From Granulicella rosea (GTDB lineage Bacteria > Acidobacteriota > Terriglobia > Terriglobales > Acidobacteriaceae), in assembly GCF_900188085.1 (NCBI RefSeq), contig NZ_FZOU01000006.1, positions 124,001 to 188,000 on the forward strand: a DNA stretch of 64,000 bases, given 5' to 3'. The translations under genes and the position numbers were made by a program. Shown here in pieces: positions 1 through 8,923 of this stretch (its first letter is position 1; every line of letters begins with the position of its first letter). The notes under the pieces are model-generated. The model was given only the letters and a program-made list of their open reading frames with translations. It was not told where the DNA came from and did not search any database.

Positions 1-357
1 CGCCATGGACACGGCAAGGCCCAGGCCGCGCGCCTTGAAGGCGCCGGTCGGGTTCGCGCCCTCTTCCTTGATGTAGAGGCCGGGATAGCGCTTCGACTGC
101 AGCATCGGCGTCCAGCCCTCACCCAGTGTCACGGGCGTCACATCCGGCAACACGCAGGCATAGCGCCACATGCCCAGGCTCGTCACCGAGGCCGCTGCGG
201 CCTTCGCCGGCAGGTCGCGCGTCGCCGTCTTCTTCAGCTCGTCCATGTCGTAGCGGACGTAGAGCGACTCCGCCGTCGCGGGGTCGAGCGTCTGAGGAAC
301 ATCGGCGGAGAGGCGATTGTGCGTGCGCACGGATTCGAGGTAGGCGATCTTCGGCAT
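1..357 (-). CDS. thrC: Threonine synthase, N-terminal part (runs off the window)
   Basis: Last step of threonine synthesis: a PLP enzyme converting O-phosphohomoserine to threonine in the cytoplasm. The visible 119 residues begin MPKIAYLESVRTHNRL and contain the segment GEGWTPML followed by KEEGANPTGAFKARG, the conserved block around the PLP-binding lysine of the threonine synthase / fold-type II PLP family (K in TGAFKARG). The start is the ATG at 357; the C-terminal two thirds lie beyond base 1. No partner gene is visible upstream; the next minus-strand gene starts at 764. Threonine synthase is preferred over other fold-type II enzymes because of the N-terminal lead-in and the E-x-x-NPTG-x-FKARG form, but the substrate-specific part is not in the window. 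Confidence 0.88.
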   Translation of the reverse strand, partial: MPKIAYLESVRTHNRLSADVPQTLDPATAESLYVRYDMDELKKTATRDLPAKAAAASVTSLGMWRYACVLPDVTPVTLGEGWTPMLQSKRYPGLYIKEEGANPTGAFKARGLGLAVSMA

Positions 358-401
358 GAATCCATTTTACCGGAGCAGCCTACTCCTCATCGTGGTCGTC
401 G

Positions 402-764
402 CTAAGGCTGTGGCCTGAGCCAGCGCCGGGCGCTGAAGTCCAGCAGGATGCTGCCCGCCAGCAGCGCCAGGCTGATGCCCAGCGCGCCGGCTACCCAGCT
501 CATGTCCATGCGATCCTTCACGATCAGCCGGTCGAGCAGAGCGAAGACGAGCACCAGAACGGCGGCCTCCGCCAGCAGCGAGCTGACCTTCTTCGACGAG
601 ATGCGCATGAGTTCGAAGAGGGCGGATTCCCGTTCGACGGAGGGCTGAGGAGGGCCGCCGCCAGCCGGAACGAGTGTAAGTCTTGCCTGGTTTGAGGGGT
701 TGAAGTCGTTTGCTGCGTTGGCGTTACCGCTCCGAAGGGAGGTCACTGCATTTTTGTGAAACAT
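402..764 (-). CDS. Small two-helix membrane protein of unknown function
   Basis: A 120-residue protein with a polar N-terminal half (about residues 1-55) and two hydrophobic segments (about 60-82, rich in V/L/A, and 91-111) separated by a short basic/acidic stretch, ending RRWLRPQP. It is probably an inner-membrane protein with a cytoplasmic N-terminus. The ATG at 764 is preferred to the in-frame TTG at 770 because AAAGG lies 7 nt upstream of the ATG. It stands alone between thrC and the divergent HAD gene. I do not recognise a family. Codon use matches the neighbours, so it is probably real, but without a homologue this is not certain. Confidence 0.5.
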   Translation of the reverse strand: MFHKNAVTSLRSGNANAANDFNPSNQARLTLVPAGGGPPQPSVERESALFELMRISSKKVSSLLAEAAVLVLVFALLDRLIVKDRMDMSWVAGALGISLALLAGSILLDFSARRWLRPQP

Positions 765-892
765 AAACAAGCCTTTGTGGTGCCTGTAACGATGGTCGCC
801 CGAGGCCGCGCCGAAGTCCAGTGAATTTCCCGTAAATTACAGATTTAGAAACACTTATGAATAAACATGCAGTGGAATGAGAAAATATACGG

Positions 893-1852
893 ATGAACTC
901 CCTCTCCACTGTAAAGATGATCGCGACCGATATGGACGGCACCCTGCTGGGCAACGACGGGCAGGTCAGCGTCCGCAACCTGGCCGCGCTGAAGGCTGCC
1001 GAAGAGGCCGGGATCGAGGTCGTCGTCGCGACCGGCCGCCGCCACAGCTACGCCATGCGCGTGCTGCGCGGGTTGGGTCTGCGCGACCTGAATGCGCTCG
1101 TCAGCTCGAACGGCGCCGTCACCCGGACGCTCGGCGCGGACGCCCGCCTGCTGAACCGTACGCTGCTGCCGAACGAGATCGCGCGCGACCTCTTCGCGCA
1201 CCTCGGTGAGTTTCGCAACGCGCTGGTCGTCACCTTCGACAAGGTCGCGGCCAACGGCGACGACGTGCGCGGCGCGCTGGTGGTCGAAGAGCTCGACGAC
1301 CTGCACGCCTCGATCGACAAGTGGATGACTGCGAACGAACCCTACATCGCGCACGTGAAGCCGATCGAAGACTGCCTATCGAATGATCCTTCACATGCAC
1401 AGGATGCTCCGATCCAGATGATGCTGTGCGGCCGGGTCGAACGGATGCGCCGCGCCGAAGCCCGCCTGCTGACCATGCCGGGCGTCTCCGCCGTCGGCGC
1501 AGCCACGCCCGGCACACGCGTCACGCTGCACCGGACGGAGTATCCGGGCCGCGACCTGAGCATCGTCGACATCCTGCCCGGCGGCTGCTCGAAGGGCGTC
1601 GCGCTGCTCCGGCTGGCCGCCACGCTGGGCATCCGCGCCGAAGAGATCATGGCCATCGGCGACAACTGGAACGACCTGCCGATGCTCAAGATCGCCGGCT
1701 ACCCCATCCTGATGGGCAACGCGCCCGAGGATCTGAAGCTGCTCGCCCGCGAGCGCGGCTGGCCGATCACGGGAGAACATCACCTGGACGGCATGGCCGA
1801 GGCGATCGAGGCCGTGCTACCGGTTGGGACGCTGGTTGAGTCCAAAGGTTGA
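893..1852 (+). CDS. Cof-type HAD-superfamily sugar-phosphate phosphatase
   Basis: A predicted Mg-dependent phosphatase of the HAD IIB (Cof) subfamily, acting on small phosphorylated metabolites in the cytoplasm; the substrate cannot be read from sequence. Motif I is DMDGTLL with the nucleophile and acid/base aspartates at D13 and D15, followed by the Cof-typical VVVATGRRHSYA (motif II region) and, near residues 258-263, GDNWNDLPML (motif IV). The C2B-type cap domain lies between, about residues 85-200. At 319 residues it is slightly longer than the usual 265-290. It is followed only 27 bp later by the lytic transglycosylase gene, so the two may be cotranscribed, although the functions are not obviously linked. 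Confidence 0.88.
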   Translation: MNSLSTVKMIATDMDGTLLGNDGQVSVRNLAALKAAEEAGIEVVVATGRRHSYAMRVLRGLGLRDLNALVSSNGAVTRTLGADARLLNRTLLPNEIARDLFAHLGEFRNALVVTFDKVAANGDDVRGALVVEELDDLHASIDKWMTANEPYIAHVKPIEDCLSNDPSHAQDAPIQMMLCGRVERMRRAEARLLTMPGVSAVGAATPGTRVTLHRTEYPGRDLSIVDILPGGCSKGVALLRLAATLGIRAEEIMAIGDNWNDLPMLKIAGYPILMGNAPEDLKLLARERGWPITGEHHLDGMAEAIEAVLPVGTLVESKG

Positions 1853-1879
1853 TCCTGTGTGGTAAGGTTCGATCTGAAG

Positions 1880-2578
1880 ATGCGCGCTCGTTTCAAACGA
1901 CGTCTGATCGCCGGAGCGATGCTGCTGACTGCGGCTCCGCTGGTCCGTGCCGCCGAGCACGTCACGCTTGCGAACGGGTTCGAGCTGGATTGCGTCCGCC
2001 GCGAGGTCGAAGGCGACCACGTCCGCCTGTACCTCTCCGCCGCATCCGATTCGAATTACATCGAGGTCAAGACCAGCGCGGTGCTGCGCGTCGAGACGCT
2101 GCCCGACCCGCCCGCGCCGCCGCCCGCAGCGGCTGCCCTGACTCCGGCGGCCAATCTGACGCCCACGAAGTCCGAACTGCAGGAGATGCTCGCACGCGCG
2201 GGTGAGGCGCACCGCATCGACGCGGACCTGCTGGCCTCGGTCGTGCATGCCGAGAGCGGCGGGCAGGTTCGCGCGGTCTCCCGCACCGGCGCGCGTGGAC
2301 TGATGCAGTTGATGCCCGGCACCGCGGCCGTCCTCGGCGTGAACGACTCCTTCGTGCCCGAACAGAACATCGCCGGCGGCGCCAAGTACCTCGACCAGTT
2401 GCTGACCCGCTACAAGGACAACATTGCGCTCGCGCTGGCCGCCTACAACGCCGGGCCCGGCGCGGTCGATAGATACCACGGCGTTCCGCCCTACCGCGAG
2501 ACCCGCGCCTACGTCGCACGCGTCATCCGCGAGTTCAACCGGCGCAAGACCATGGTCGCCGACGTGGCCTCGCGCTAG
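1880..2578 (+). CDS. Secreted lytic transglycosylase (SLT domain)
   Basis: Cleaves peptidoglycan glycan strands non-hydrolytically in the periplasm. A basic N-terminus followed by a hydrophobic stretch ending LVRAAEH is a signal peptide. A short beta-rich region (about 25-75) and a Pro/Ala linker precede the SLT domain (about 105-215). Diagnostic motifs are HAESGG with the catalytic glutamate, RGLMQLMPGTA, and ALAAYNAGPGAV. The ATG at 1880 (MRARFKRR) gives a better signal peptide than the in-frame GTG at 1859. The stop is 3 nt before the next gene, so the two form a tight pair. It is a short transglycosylase of about 232 residues without LysM domains. Confidence 0.85.
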   Translation: MRARFKRRLIAGAMLLTAAPLVRAAEHVTLANGFELDCVRREVEGDHVRLYLSAASDSNYIEVKTSAVLRVETLPDPPAPPPAAAALTPAANLTPTKSELQEMLARAGEAHRIDADLLASVVHAESGGQVRAVSRTGARGLMQLMPGTAAVLGVNDSFVPEQNIAGGAKYLDQLLTRYKDNIALALAAYNAGPGAVDRYHGVPPYRETRAYVARVIREFNRRKTMVADVASR

Positions 2579-2581
2579 CCA

Positions 2582-3610
2582 ATGTCGAAACGTAACCGCC
2601 TCGTTGCAATCTTCGCGCTGCTCCTGGCCGCCGTGGCGTTGTATGTCTTCCGCGACCGCATCCGCTTCGACTGGGCCGTCTTCTTCCATCAGCTTCGCTT
2701 CGTCGACCCGTGGCATCTGCTGCTGGGCGTCGCGATCATTCACGCGCACTTCTGGCTGCGCGCCTGGCGCTGGAAGATCTTCCTCTACCCGGCGCGCGAC
2801 GTGAAGGCGAGCCGCCTGGTTGGGCCGATGTTCGTCGGCTTTACGGCCGCCTCGCTCTTCGGCCGCCTCGCCGACCTCACTCGGCCGTACCTGCTGGCGA
2901 AGCGCGTCGACCTGCCCGTCAGCACGCAGGTCGCGGTCTATACGGTCGAGCGGATGTTCGACCTCGGCGCGGCAGCCATCGTCTTTTCGAGCGCGCTGGC
3001 GCTTGCGCCAGCCGGACTGCCGCACCGCGAGCGCTATGTCCACGTCGGCGTCCTCAGCTTGGCGGCGACGCTCGCCATTGCGCTCTTCGCCGTCTTTCTA
3101 CGCATCGCCGGAGCCAGGGTTGCGGGCGTCGCGGGCGGGCTTGCCGGAAAGATCTCCGTACGGGCCGGAGCGGCGGTCGAGGAGAAGATTCTCGGCTTTC
3201 GCGACGGGTTGAACGCCATCGCGAGTGTGCGGGAGTTCGTCGCCGTGCTGGCGATCTCGGTCGCGATCTGGACCATGATCGCCGCGACCTACGTACAGGT
3301 CGTCCATGCCTTTACCCATACGCCGGAGCTGGCTGGGCTCAGCTTCGCGCGGACGATGCTGCTCTTCGCCGCCAGCCTGGGCGGATCGCTGCTGCAACTG
3401 CCCATCGTCGGCTGGTTCACCCAGATCGCGGTGACCGCGGCGTCGATGCGCGAGTTCTACGGCGCGCCGGTCGAGGCCGCGACCGCCTGCGGCGCGCTGC
3501 TGTTCCTCGTCACGACGCTCAGCATCGTTCCAACGGGATTCGTCTTCGCTCGGCTGGAGTCGGTGAGCGTGCGCGGCGCGGTGGACGAGTCGGGCGGGAA
3601 GGCCAGCTAG
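2582..3610 (+). CDS. Lysylphosphatidylglycerol synthase-like / UPF0104 flippase-like membrane protein
   Basis: An integral membrane protein of 342 residues with about eight hydrophobic segments (the first at 8-24, the next at 43-60). It resembles the TM domain shared by MprF and the YbhN/TIGR00374 families, which are linked to lipid flipping. Family-like features are the pattern FTAASLFGRLADLTRPYLLAKR near residues 90-110 with its conserved Arg/Pro, followed by YTVERMFDLG, and a late SLGGSLLQLPIVGWF segment. There is no soluble aminoacyltransferase domain, so it cannot by itself make lysyl-lipids. It starts 3 nt after the transglycosylase gene, so translation is probably coupled; both products act at the envelope. 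Substrate unknown. Confidence 0.72.
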   Translation: MSKRNRLVAIFALLLAAVALYVFRDRIRFDWAVFFHQLRFVDPWHLLLGVAIIHAHFWLRAWRWKIFLYPARDVKASRLVGPMFVGFTAASLFGRLADLTRPYLLAKRVDLPVSTQVAVYTVERMFDLGAAAIVFSSALALAPAGLPHRERYVHVGVLSLAATLAIALFAVFLRIAGARVAGVAGGLAGKISVRAGAAVEEKILGFRDGLNAIASVREFVAVLAISVAIWTMIAATYVQVVHAFTHTPELAGLSFARTMLLFAASLGGSLLQLPIVGWFTQIAVTAASMREFYGAPVEAATACGALLFLVTTLSIVPTGFVFARLESVSVRGAVDESGGKAS

Positions 3611-3626
3611 CGCACTGAAGGCTTTG

Positions 3627-3810
3627 CTTAAGGGCACGGCTTCAGCCGTGCCACTGGCGACGTATGTGCGTGACCGGCTTTAGCCGCGGAGGTACTTCTT
3701 CTTACGATCCGCCTCGAGCGCCCGAGGAAACCCACAAGCAAACCGTACCCCAGCGGCTGAAGCCGCATTGCTTCCCCGGCTTTTCGGCACGGCTGAAGCC
3801 GTGCCCTTAA
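3627..3810. repeat. Nested palindromic intergenic element, copy 1
   Basis: Between two convergent genes. The outer arms are GGCACGGCTTCAGCCGTGCC (3633-3652, itself a palindrome, preceded by CTTAAG) and its near mirror at 3786-3806 followed by CTTAA. The inner arms are CGGCTTTAGCCGCGGAGGTAC and GTACCCCAGCGGCTGAAGCC. The whole 184 bp can fold back on itself. The same architecture recurs at 30894-31087. No coding capacity; it may act as a bidirectional terminator, or be a small non-autonomous element. Confidence 0.8.
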
Positions 3811-3819
3811 CGAACAAGC

Positions 3820-5478
3820 CTACTTGCTCGCCAGCCTTGCCGGCTCGAACTCATCGCCCTTGTTCCACGTAATCGGCGTCTTCTCGTGGATCACCTGCCA
3901 ACCGAGGTCCATCCCGAAGCGGCAGTAGAGCGCGAGTCCGGAGAAGTCCCACTCCGGCCGGTAGTTGTCGGTGAAGTTGTGGTAATCGTTGTCCTCGAAG
4001 GCCTGGAACTTCGCCTCGCCCCAGGCGCGGTCGTGGCCCTCGTAGAGGCGGCCCGCGTCGACCGAGAACGCCGGAATGCCCACGCGCGACAGGCTGAAGT
4101 GGTCCGAGCGGTAGTAGCTGCCAGCCTCGGGCCTCGGGTCCGGCACCAGCGCCAGGTGGAAGGCCTTCGCCGTCCGCTCGACCGCCGGATAGAAGCTCGT
4201 GCGCTGGGCGCCGTTCACATTCGCCTCCTGCGGGATGCCCAGTGGGAGGATCATGTCGTAGTTGATGTCGAGTGCGATCTGGCTGGCCGGGATCGGCGGA
4301 TTCTGGCCCAGATACTGCGAGCCGAGCAGACCCTGCTCCTCCGCCGTGACGGCCGAGAAGATCACCGAATGCGGCAACGGTTCCTTGATCGTGGCCCAGG
4401 CGCGCGCCAGCTCCAGCAGCATCCCGACGCCGGTGCCGTTATCCGCCGCGCCGTTGTAGATGTTGTCGCCCGGCATGCCGGACTTTACGCCCAGGTGGTC
4501 GTAGTGCGCGGTGTAGAGCATCGCCTGATCCGGTCCGGAGAGCTTCGCCGCGGGCACCATCCCCACCACGTTCGGCGACTGGAACTGCCGCACCGTGCTC
4601 TCCACGTGGGCCTTCAGGTGGACCGGCAGTTCGACCGCCTTGAAGCCCGGCTTGCCGGCCGCGGCGAACTCCTGGTTCAGGTCCAGCCCGGCCGCGTTGA
4701 AGAGCTTCACCGCAGCTTCCAACTGAATCCACGACGCGGCCTGCAGGCGCGCGTTCTTGTCGTCGCGCAGGTAGGTCTTCTCGCTGGTGTTCGAGTTCTT
4801 GACGACGTCCCAGCCGTAGCTCGCGAGATCCGTCCGGTGGATGATGAGCGCGCCGACCGCGCCCATGCGCGCCGCCTGCTCGAACTTGTACGTCCAGCGG
4901 CCGTAGTAGGTCATGGCCTTGCCGCCGAAGAAGTTGGGGTCGTCGGATGGCGGATCGCCCACGATGCAGAGGATGACCTTGCCCTTCACGTCGACGCCGG
5001 CGTAGTCGTCCCATTTGAACTCGGGTGCGGTGACGCCGTAGCCGACGAAGACGATCGGTGCGTCGATGTCGGCGGTGGGGGTCAGGGTCTGGTTCGAGAC
5101 CGTGAAGTCGTCGCCATAGGCCAGCGGAGTTGGCGTGCCGGAGTTCGGCGCGAAGAGCATCGTGGTCGTGCCCGGCTGCGCCTTCATGCCGACGAAGTCG
5201 ATGTTCTGGTAATACGTCCCGTTATCGCCCGCGGGCTTCAGCCCATCGAGCGCGAACTGCGTCGCGATATACGCCGCCGCGAGGCTGCCGCCGCGCAGGC
5301 CCGGATAGCGGCCCTCCAGCAGGTCGTCCGAGAGGAACTTTACATGCGCGCGAATCTTCTCCGGATCGATGCTCGCCTCGGCCTGCTGGATCGGCGTCGC
5401 TGACGCCGGTTTCTGCTGCGCGAAGACGGGCAAGGTGCAGACAAAGAGGACAGCGCCGGCAAGACGTGTATGGCTCAT
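3820..5478 (-). CDS. Secreted M28-family metallopeptidase with PA domain
   Basis: A zinc aminopeptidase-type exopeptidase exported to the periplasm or outside. From the ATG at 5478 (GGGAG 7 nt upstream) the protein has 552 residues and a signal peptide ending FAQQ. A PA (protease-associated) insert occupies roughly residues 125-260. The peptidase core carries the M28 metal-binding and catalytic elements: AHYDHLGV (His and Asp), GAADNGTGVGMLLELAR (bridging Asp), TAEEQGLLGSQY (Glu-Glu), a later Asp in ALDINYDMI, and SDHFSL (last His). All expected ligands are present. It is a lone gene on this strand, flanked on both sides by palindromic repeats. Confidence 0.88.
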   Translation of the reverse strand: MSHTRLAGAVLFVCTLPVFAQQKPASATPIQQAEASIDPEKIRAHVKFLSDDLLEGRYPGLRGGSLAAAYIATQFALDGLKPAGDNGTYYQNIDFVGMKAQPGTTTMLFAPNSGTPTPLAYGDDFTVSNQTLTPTADIDAPIVFVGYGVTAPEFKWDDYAGVDVKGKVILCIVGDPPSDDPNFFGGKAMTYYGRWTYKFEQAARMGAVGALIIHRTDLASYGWDVVKNSNTSEKTYLRDDKNARLQAASWIQLEAAVKLFNAAGLDLNQEFAAAGKPGFKAVELPVHLKAHVESTVRQFQSPNVVGMVPAAKLSGPDQAMLYTAHYDHLGVKSGMPGDNIYNGAADNGTGVGMLLELARAWATIKEPLPHSVIFSAVTAEEQGLLGSQYLGQNPPIPASQIALDINYDMILPLGIPQEANVNGAQRTSFYPAVERTAKAFHLALVPDPRPEAGSYYRSDHFSLSRVGIPAFSVDAGRLYEGHDRAWGEAKFQAFEDNDYHNFTDNYRPEWDFSGLALYCRFGMDLGWQVIHEKTPITWNKGDEFEPARLASK

Positions 5479-5519
5479 GAGGGGACTCCCGGCTTTCAGT
5501 ATAACGACCACGCATATTC

Positions 5520-5562
5520 GGGCGTCCCACCCTTTCGATAAAGCCGAAAGGATGGGGCGCCC
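5520..5562. repeat. Inverted repeat of the GGGTGGGA family, short copy
   Basis: GGGCGTCCCACCCTTTCG, 7 nt loop, then CGAAAGGATGGGGCGCCC. It lies between the M28 gene and glmM. Related, longer copies are at 10514-10626 and 34400-34444. As it follows the stop of glmM on the minus strand, it may also serve as a terminator there. Confidence 0.7.
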
Positions 5563-5587
5563 ATGCTTCTGTCGTTCAGATTAGGAG

Positions 5588-6937
5588 TCAGATGCCGATG
5601 GCGGTGCGCAGAGCGTCGGCGATGGCGTCCGCGTGCTGGCGCATCAGCGGCTCGGACTCGGCCTCGATCATCACCCGCGCCAACGCCTCCGTACCGCTGT
5701 ACCGGATGACCACGCGGCCAGAGCCGGCAAGCGCCGCCTCCGCCTCCGCAATCGCCGCGACGACCGTGGGAATCTCCGCCATCGGCCTCTTCTCGCGCAC
5801 CTTCACGTTGACAATCACCTGGGGGAAGGTCTTCAGGTCGGCGGTCAGCTCCGCAAGCGATTTACCCGCGCGATGGAGGATGTCGAGCAGCAGCAGCGCG
5901 GTCAGGATGCCGTCGCCCGTGGTGCTCTTGCCCGAAAAGATGATGTGGCCGGACTGCTCGCCGCCCAGCGACGCGCCGGTGGCCAGCATCTGTTCGAGCA
6001 CGTACTTGTCGCCGACGGGAGCGCGCAGCATTCGGATGCCGGAACGGCCGAGCGCGGCTTCGAGACCCATGTTCGACATGGTCGTGGCGACGACGGTTGC
6101 GTTCGCCAGCAGGCCCCGCGCATGCAGGTCGCGCGCGGCCAGCAGCAGCACGGCGTCGCCGTTCACCACGCGGCCATGCTCGTCGGCGAAGAGCGCGCGG
6201 TCGGCGTCGCCGTCGAAGGTGATGCCCATCGAGGCGCCGGTCGCGACAACCTCTTTGGCGACGATCTCCGGGTGCAAGGCGCCGCACTTTTCGTTGATAT
6301 TGCGACCGTCGGGGCTGGCATGGGTGATGACAATCTCGCCGCCCAGCCCGGCGAAGAGCTGTGGCGCCACCGCGCTGGCCGCGCCGTTCGCGCAGTCGAC
6401 GACGATGCGCCGGTTGTCGAGCGACAGACCCGGAACCGACGCCAGCAGGAAGCGCGTGTACTCGGCGCGATCGGCGTCGTTCACGGGCGGCGCGACATAG
6501 TCGGTCGCTTCCGCGACGTGCTGCTTCGCGATCTGCCGGAAGATCTCGTCTTCGATCTCCAGCTCGGTCGCGTCCGGCAGCTTGTAGCCGTCCGGCCCGA
6601 AGAGCTTAATGCCGTTATCGACCCACGGATTGTGCGAGGCGGAGATGACGACGCCCGCCGCAAACCCATGCGCGTGCGTAAGATGCGCGACCGCCGGCGT
6701 GGTGATCACGCCCGCGTTTTCAACCGAGGCGCCGCCCGCGACGAGTCCGTCGGTCAGGGTCGCGGCGATCCACTCGCTGGACTCGCGTGTGTCCATGCCG
6801 AGGAGAACCTTGGGCGAGCCAGACTGCTTGCGCAGAGTTTCGGCCAAGGCCAGGCCAATGGCGTGAACGGTCGTAACGTCGAGCGGCGGCTGGCCCGCGA
6901 CGGCGCGAATGCCGTCGGTGCCGAAGAGCTTCTTCAT
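5588..6937 (-). CDS. glmM: Phosphoglucosamine mutase
   Basis: Interconverts glucosamine-6-phosphate and glucosamine-1-phosphate, feeding UDP-GlcNAc for peptidoglycan and LPS. At 449 residues it has the usual length. It begins KKLFGTDGIRAVAG; the phosphoserine loop is VVISASHNPW (family TASHNP, here with Ser), the Mg loop TFDGDADRALF, the sugar loop GEQSGHI and the C-terminal phosphate loop RYSGTEALARVMIEAE. The start ATG overlaps the xseA stop codon as ATGA, with GGAG about 11 nt upstream inside xseA, so translation is probably coupled. No folP or ftsH neighbour, unlike the common arrangement in proteobacteria. Confidence 0.96.
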   Translation of the reverse strand: MKKLFGTDGIRAVAGQPPLDVTTVHAIGLALAETLRKQSGSPKVLLGMDTRESSEWIAATLTDGLVAGGASVENAGVITTPAVAHLTHAHGFAAGVVISASHNPWVDNGIKLFGPDGYKLPDATELEIEDEIFRQIAKQHVAEATDYVAPPVNDADRAEYTRFLLASVPGLSLDNRRIVVDCANGAASAVAPQLFAGLGGEIVITHASPDGRNINEKCGALHPEIVAKEVVATGASMGITFDGDADRALFADEHGRVVNGDAVLLLAARDLHARGLLANATVVATTMSNMGLEAALGRSGIRMLRAPVGDKYVLEQMLATGASLGGEQSGHIIFSGKSTTGDGILTALLLLDILHRAGKSLAELTADLKTFPQVIVNVKVREKRPMAEIPTVVAAIAEAEAALAGSGRVVIRYSGTEALARVMIEAESEPLMRQHADAIADALRTAIGI

Positions 6938-8481
6938 GTGTTCTGGATCTCCGTGATGGTGGCGCGGACGCTGCCCTGGGCAAGCCGCGCGCGGATGGTT
7001 TGACCGGTTGCTGCCCCGGCGGCGGAACGCAACAGCGCTCCGTCTTCAGCATAAACAAGTGCATAGCCGCGGCTGAGTACGGCCAGCGGCGAAAGCGCGT
7101 GCAGCCGCCCTTCTAACCTTGCGAGACGCGCGTGGCGGATGACCGTCATGTGGGTTGAGATGCGCTGCAGCGCCTCCCCGGCACGCGCCAGACGCCGCTG
7201 CGCATCGGCCAGACGCAGCGTCGGGTCCTGCCGGCGCAGGCGCGCTTCGAGCGCGTTCAGCCGCTGGGCGCGGTTGCGCAGCAGCCGGTCGGACGCCGCC
7301 GCGAGCCGGAAACGCAGTTCGTCGATCCTCTGTTCGCGACGTTCGATGCCGTCGCGCACCCGGCGCAGCACCATGTCCGCCGAGAGCCGCGCCAGCCGCT
7401 GCCGCGCGTGCATCAGGTGATACTGTCCGGCGCGATGGACGCGGGCCGAAAGCGCCTGGACCCGCTCCTCGATGCGATGCTGCGCCGCCGTGACCAGCTC
7501 TGCCGCGGCCGAGGGCGTCGGCGCGCGCAGGTCGGCGACGAAGTCCGCGATGGTGAAGTCCACCTCGTGCCCGATGGCCGAGACGATGGGCAGCTCCGAC
7601 GCCGCGATCACGCGCGCCAGTTGCTCGTCGTTGAAGCCTGCCAGATCCTCGATCGACCCACCGCCGCGCGCGATCACGATCACGTCGACACGGCCCGCAT
7701 TGGCATTGAACCAGCGTATGCCGCGAGCGACCGTCCGCGCGCACTGCGGCCCCTGCACCACTGCGGGGTAGACGAGCAGGTTCAAACGCGCGTGCCGTCG
7801 GCGGACGACGTGGATGATGTCCTGCAACGCCGCGCCGGTCGCCGAGGTGACGATGCCGACGCACTGCGGAAACGGCGGCAGCGGCTTCTTCGGTAGATCG
7901 AACAGGCCCTCGGCCCGCAGCTTCGCCTTCAACTGTTCGAAGGCCCGCTGCATCGCGCCCGCGCCCAGCTCCTCCAACGTCTCCGCGATCAACTGGAGCT
8001 GGCCGCGCGACTCGTAGATCGAGATCTTGCCCCGCACCTTGACCTGCACGCCGTCCTTCGGGCGGAAGCGCAGAAGCTGCGCCTGCCGGCGGAAGAGCAC
8101 GATGGGAAGCTGCGCCTCGCCATCCTTCAACGTGAAGTAAAGATGTCCGGAGGGCGCTGGCCGGAGGTTCGAGATCTCGCCCTCGACCCACAGATCGGTA
8201 TAGCCGCGCTCGACCTGCTGGCGAATGTTCGCGACCAGAGACCGCACGCTCCACACGCGGCCCTCGGCGGGCGCCAGCACCGCGGGCTTCGGGGCTGCGA
8301 TCGGCTCCTGCAGGACGATCGGCGCAAAGCGAACCTCGGGCGGCTTCTTCGCCGGAGGGACCGGAAACTCGAAGCCCAACTGCGGCAGAGACGGCTTTGG
8401 CGCGGGCTTCTGCCGGCGGCCACGCGCCCTGCTCTGCAACATGCCGGCGAGTGTATTCGGGTTGTCGCCGTTTTCGGCCAT
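6934..8481 (-). CDS. xseA: Exodeoxyribonuclease VII large subunit
   Basis: Large subunit of the ExoVII nuclease, which degrades single-stranded DNA bidirectionally with XseB. From the ATG at 8481 (MAENGDNPN) it has 515 residues. About 85 Pro/Lys-rich residues precede the usual start of the family; the OB-fold begins near VWSVRSLVANIRQQVERGY and contains LWVEGEISNLR and SGHLYFTLKD. The catalytic domain shows VGIVTSATGAALQDI, RGGGSIEDLAGFND and SAIGHEVDFTIADFVADLRAPTPSAAAEL, followed by a long coiled coil and a final SRGYAL beta segment. An xseB gene is not visible in the window. The N-terminal extension is unusual; the ORF could also begin at 8523. Confidence 0.93.
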   Translation of the reverse strand: MAENGDNPNTLAGMLQSRARGRRQKPAPKPSLPQLGFEFPVPPAKKPPEVRFAPIVLQEPIAAPKPAVLAPAEGRVWSVRSLVANIRQQVERGYTDLWVEGEISNLRPAPSGHLYFTLKDGEAQLPIVLFRRQAQLLRFRPKDGVQVKVRGKISIYESRGQLQLIAETLEELGAGAMQRAFEQLKAKLRAEGLFDLPKKPLPPFPQCVGIVTSATGAALQDIIHVVRRRHARLNLLVYPAVVQGPQCARTVARGIRWFNANAGRVDVIVIARGGGSIEDLAGFNDEQLARVIAASELPIVSAIGHEVDFTIADFVADLRAPTPSAAAELVTAAQHRIEERVQALSARVHRAGQYHLMHARQRLARLSADMVLRRVRDGIERREQRIDELRFRLAAASDRLLRNRAQRLNALEARLRRQDPTLRLADAQRRLARAGEALQRISTHMTVIRHARLARLEGRLHALSPLAVLSRGYALVYAEDGALLRSAAGAATGQTIRARLAQGSVRATITEIQNT

Positions 8482-8551
8482 CGGCCTGAGTCTACACCGG
8501 GCGGCGTCCGTCCAAAATCCCACTTCGAAAAGTGTGGCGGCGACAGAAGAC

Positions 8552-8923
8552 TTAGCTGGCCTTCAACATCGCACCGGCCTCGCGCAGCAGATCCAGCGGC
8601 TCGCACGGCTTCGTCAATACCCCCACGGGCCGGGGCATGGTAAGGGCGCGCTCATGGACACGCTTGAGCGAGCCGTAAAATCCCGTCAGCACAAGAATTC
8701 TGCAGGCTGGCAGAGCCTCCCCGATGTCGCCCATCAGCTCGATGCCATCGCGTCCGGGCATGTCGATATCGCAGAGCATCAGTTGGGGTTCGAACTCACG
8801 TGCGGAAGAGAGTGCGTCCGTGGCCGAGTAGGCCGTCCGCACGTCGAATCCATTCTTCCGAAAGATCAGCCCCAGGGTATCCGCGACCAGCCGATTGTCG
8901 TCTACAACCAGTATTCTCTGCAT
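8552..8923 (-). CDS. Stand-alone CheY-like receiver protein
   Basis: A single receiver domain of 123 residues with no output domain. The acidic pair is D8/D9 (ILVVDDN), the phosphoacceptor D52 (MLCDIDMPG), the switch Thr lies in VLTGF and the conserved Lys in LTKPCEP. Such proteins act by phosphorelay or protein-protein contact. No histidine kinase gene lies next to it, so the partner is unknown. It is transcribed divergently from the ion channel gene across a 322 bp gap. Confidence 0.85.
   Translation of the reverse strand: MQRILVVDDNRLVADTLGLIFRKNGFDVRTAYSATDALSSAREFEPQLMLCDIDMPGRDGIELMGDIGEALPACRILVLTGFYGSLKRVHERALTMPRPVGVLTKPCEPLDLLREAGAMLKAS

Noticed and set aside
1817..3043. Open frame of 408 codons on the minus strand
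   Set aside because: Antisense to the transglycosylase and the flippase-like gene; no ribosome-binding site and composition typical of a shadow.
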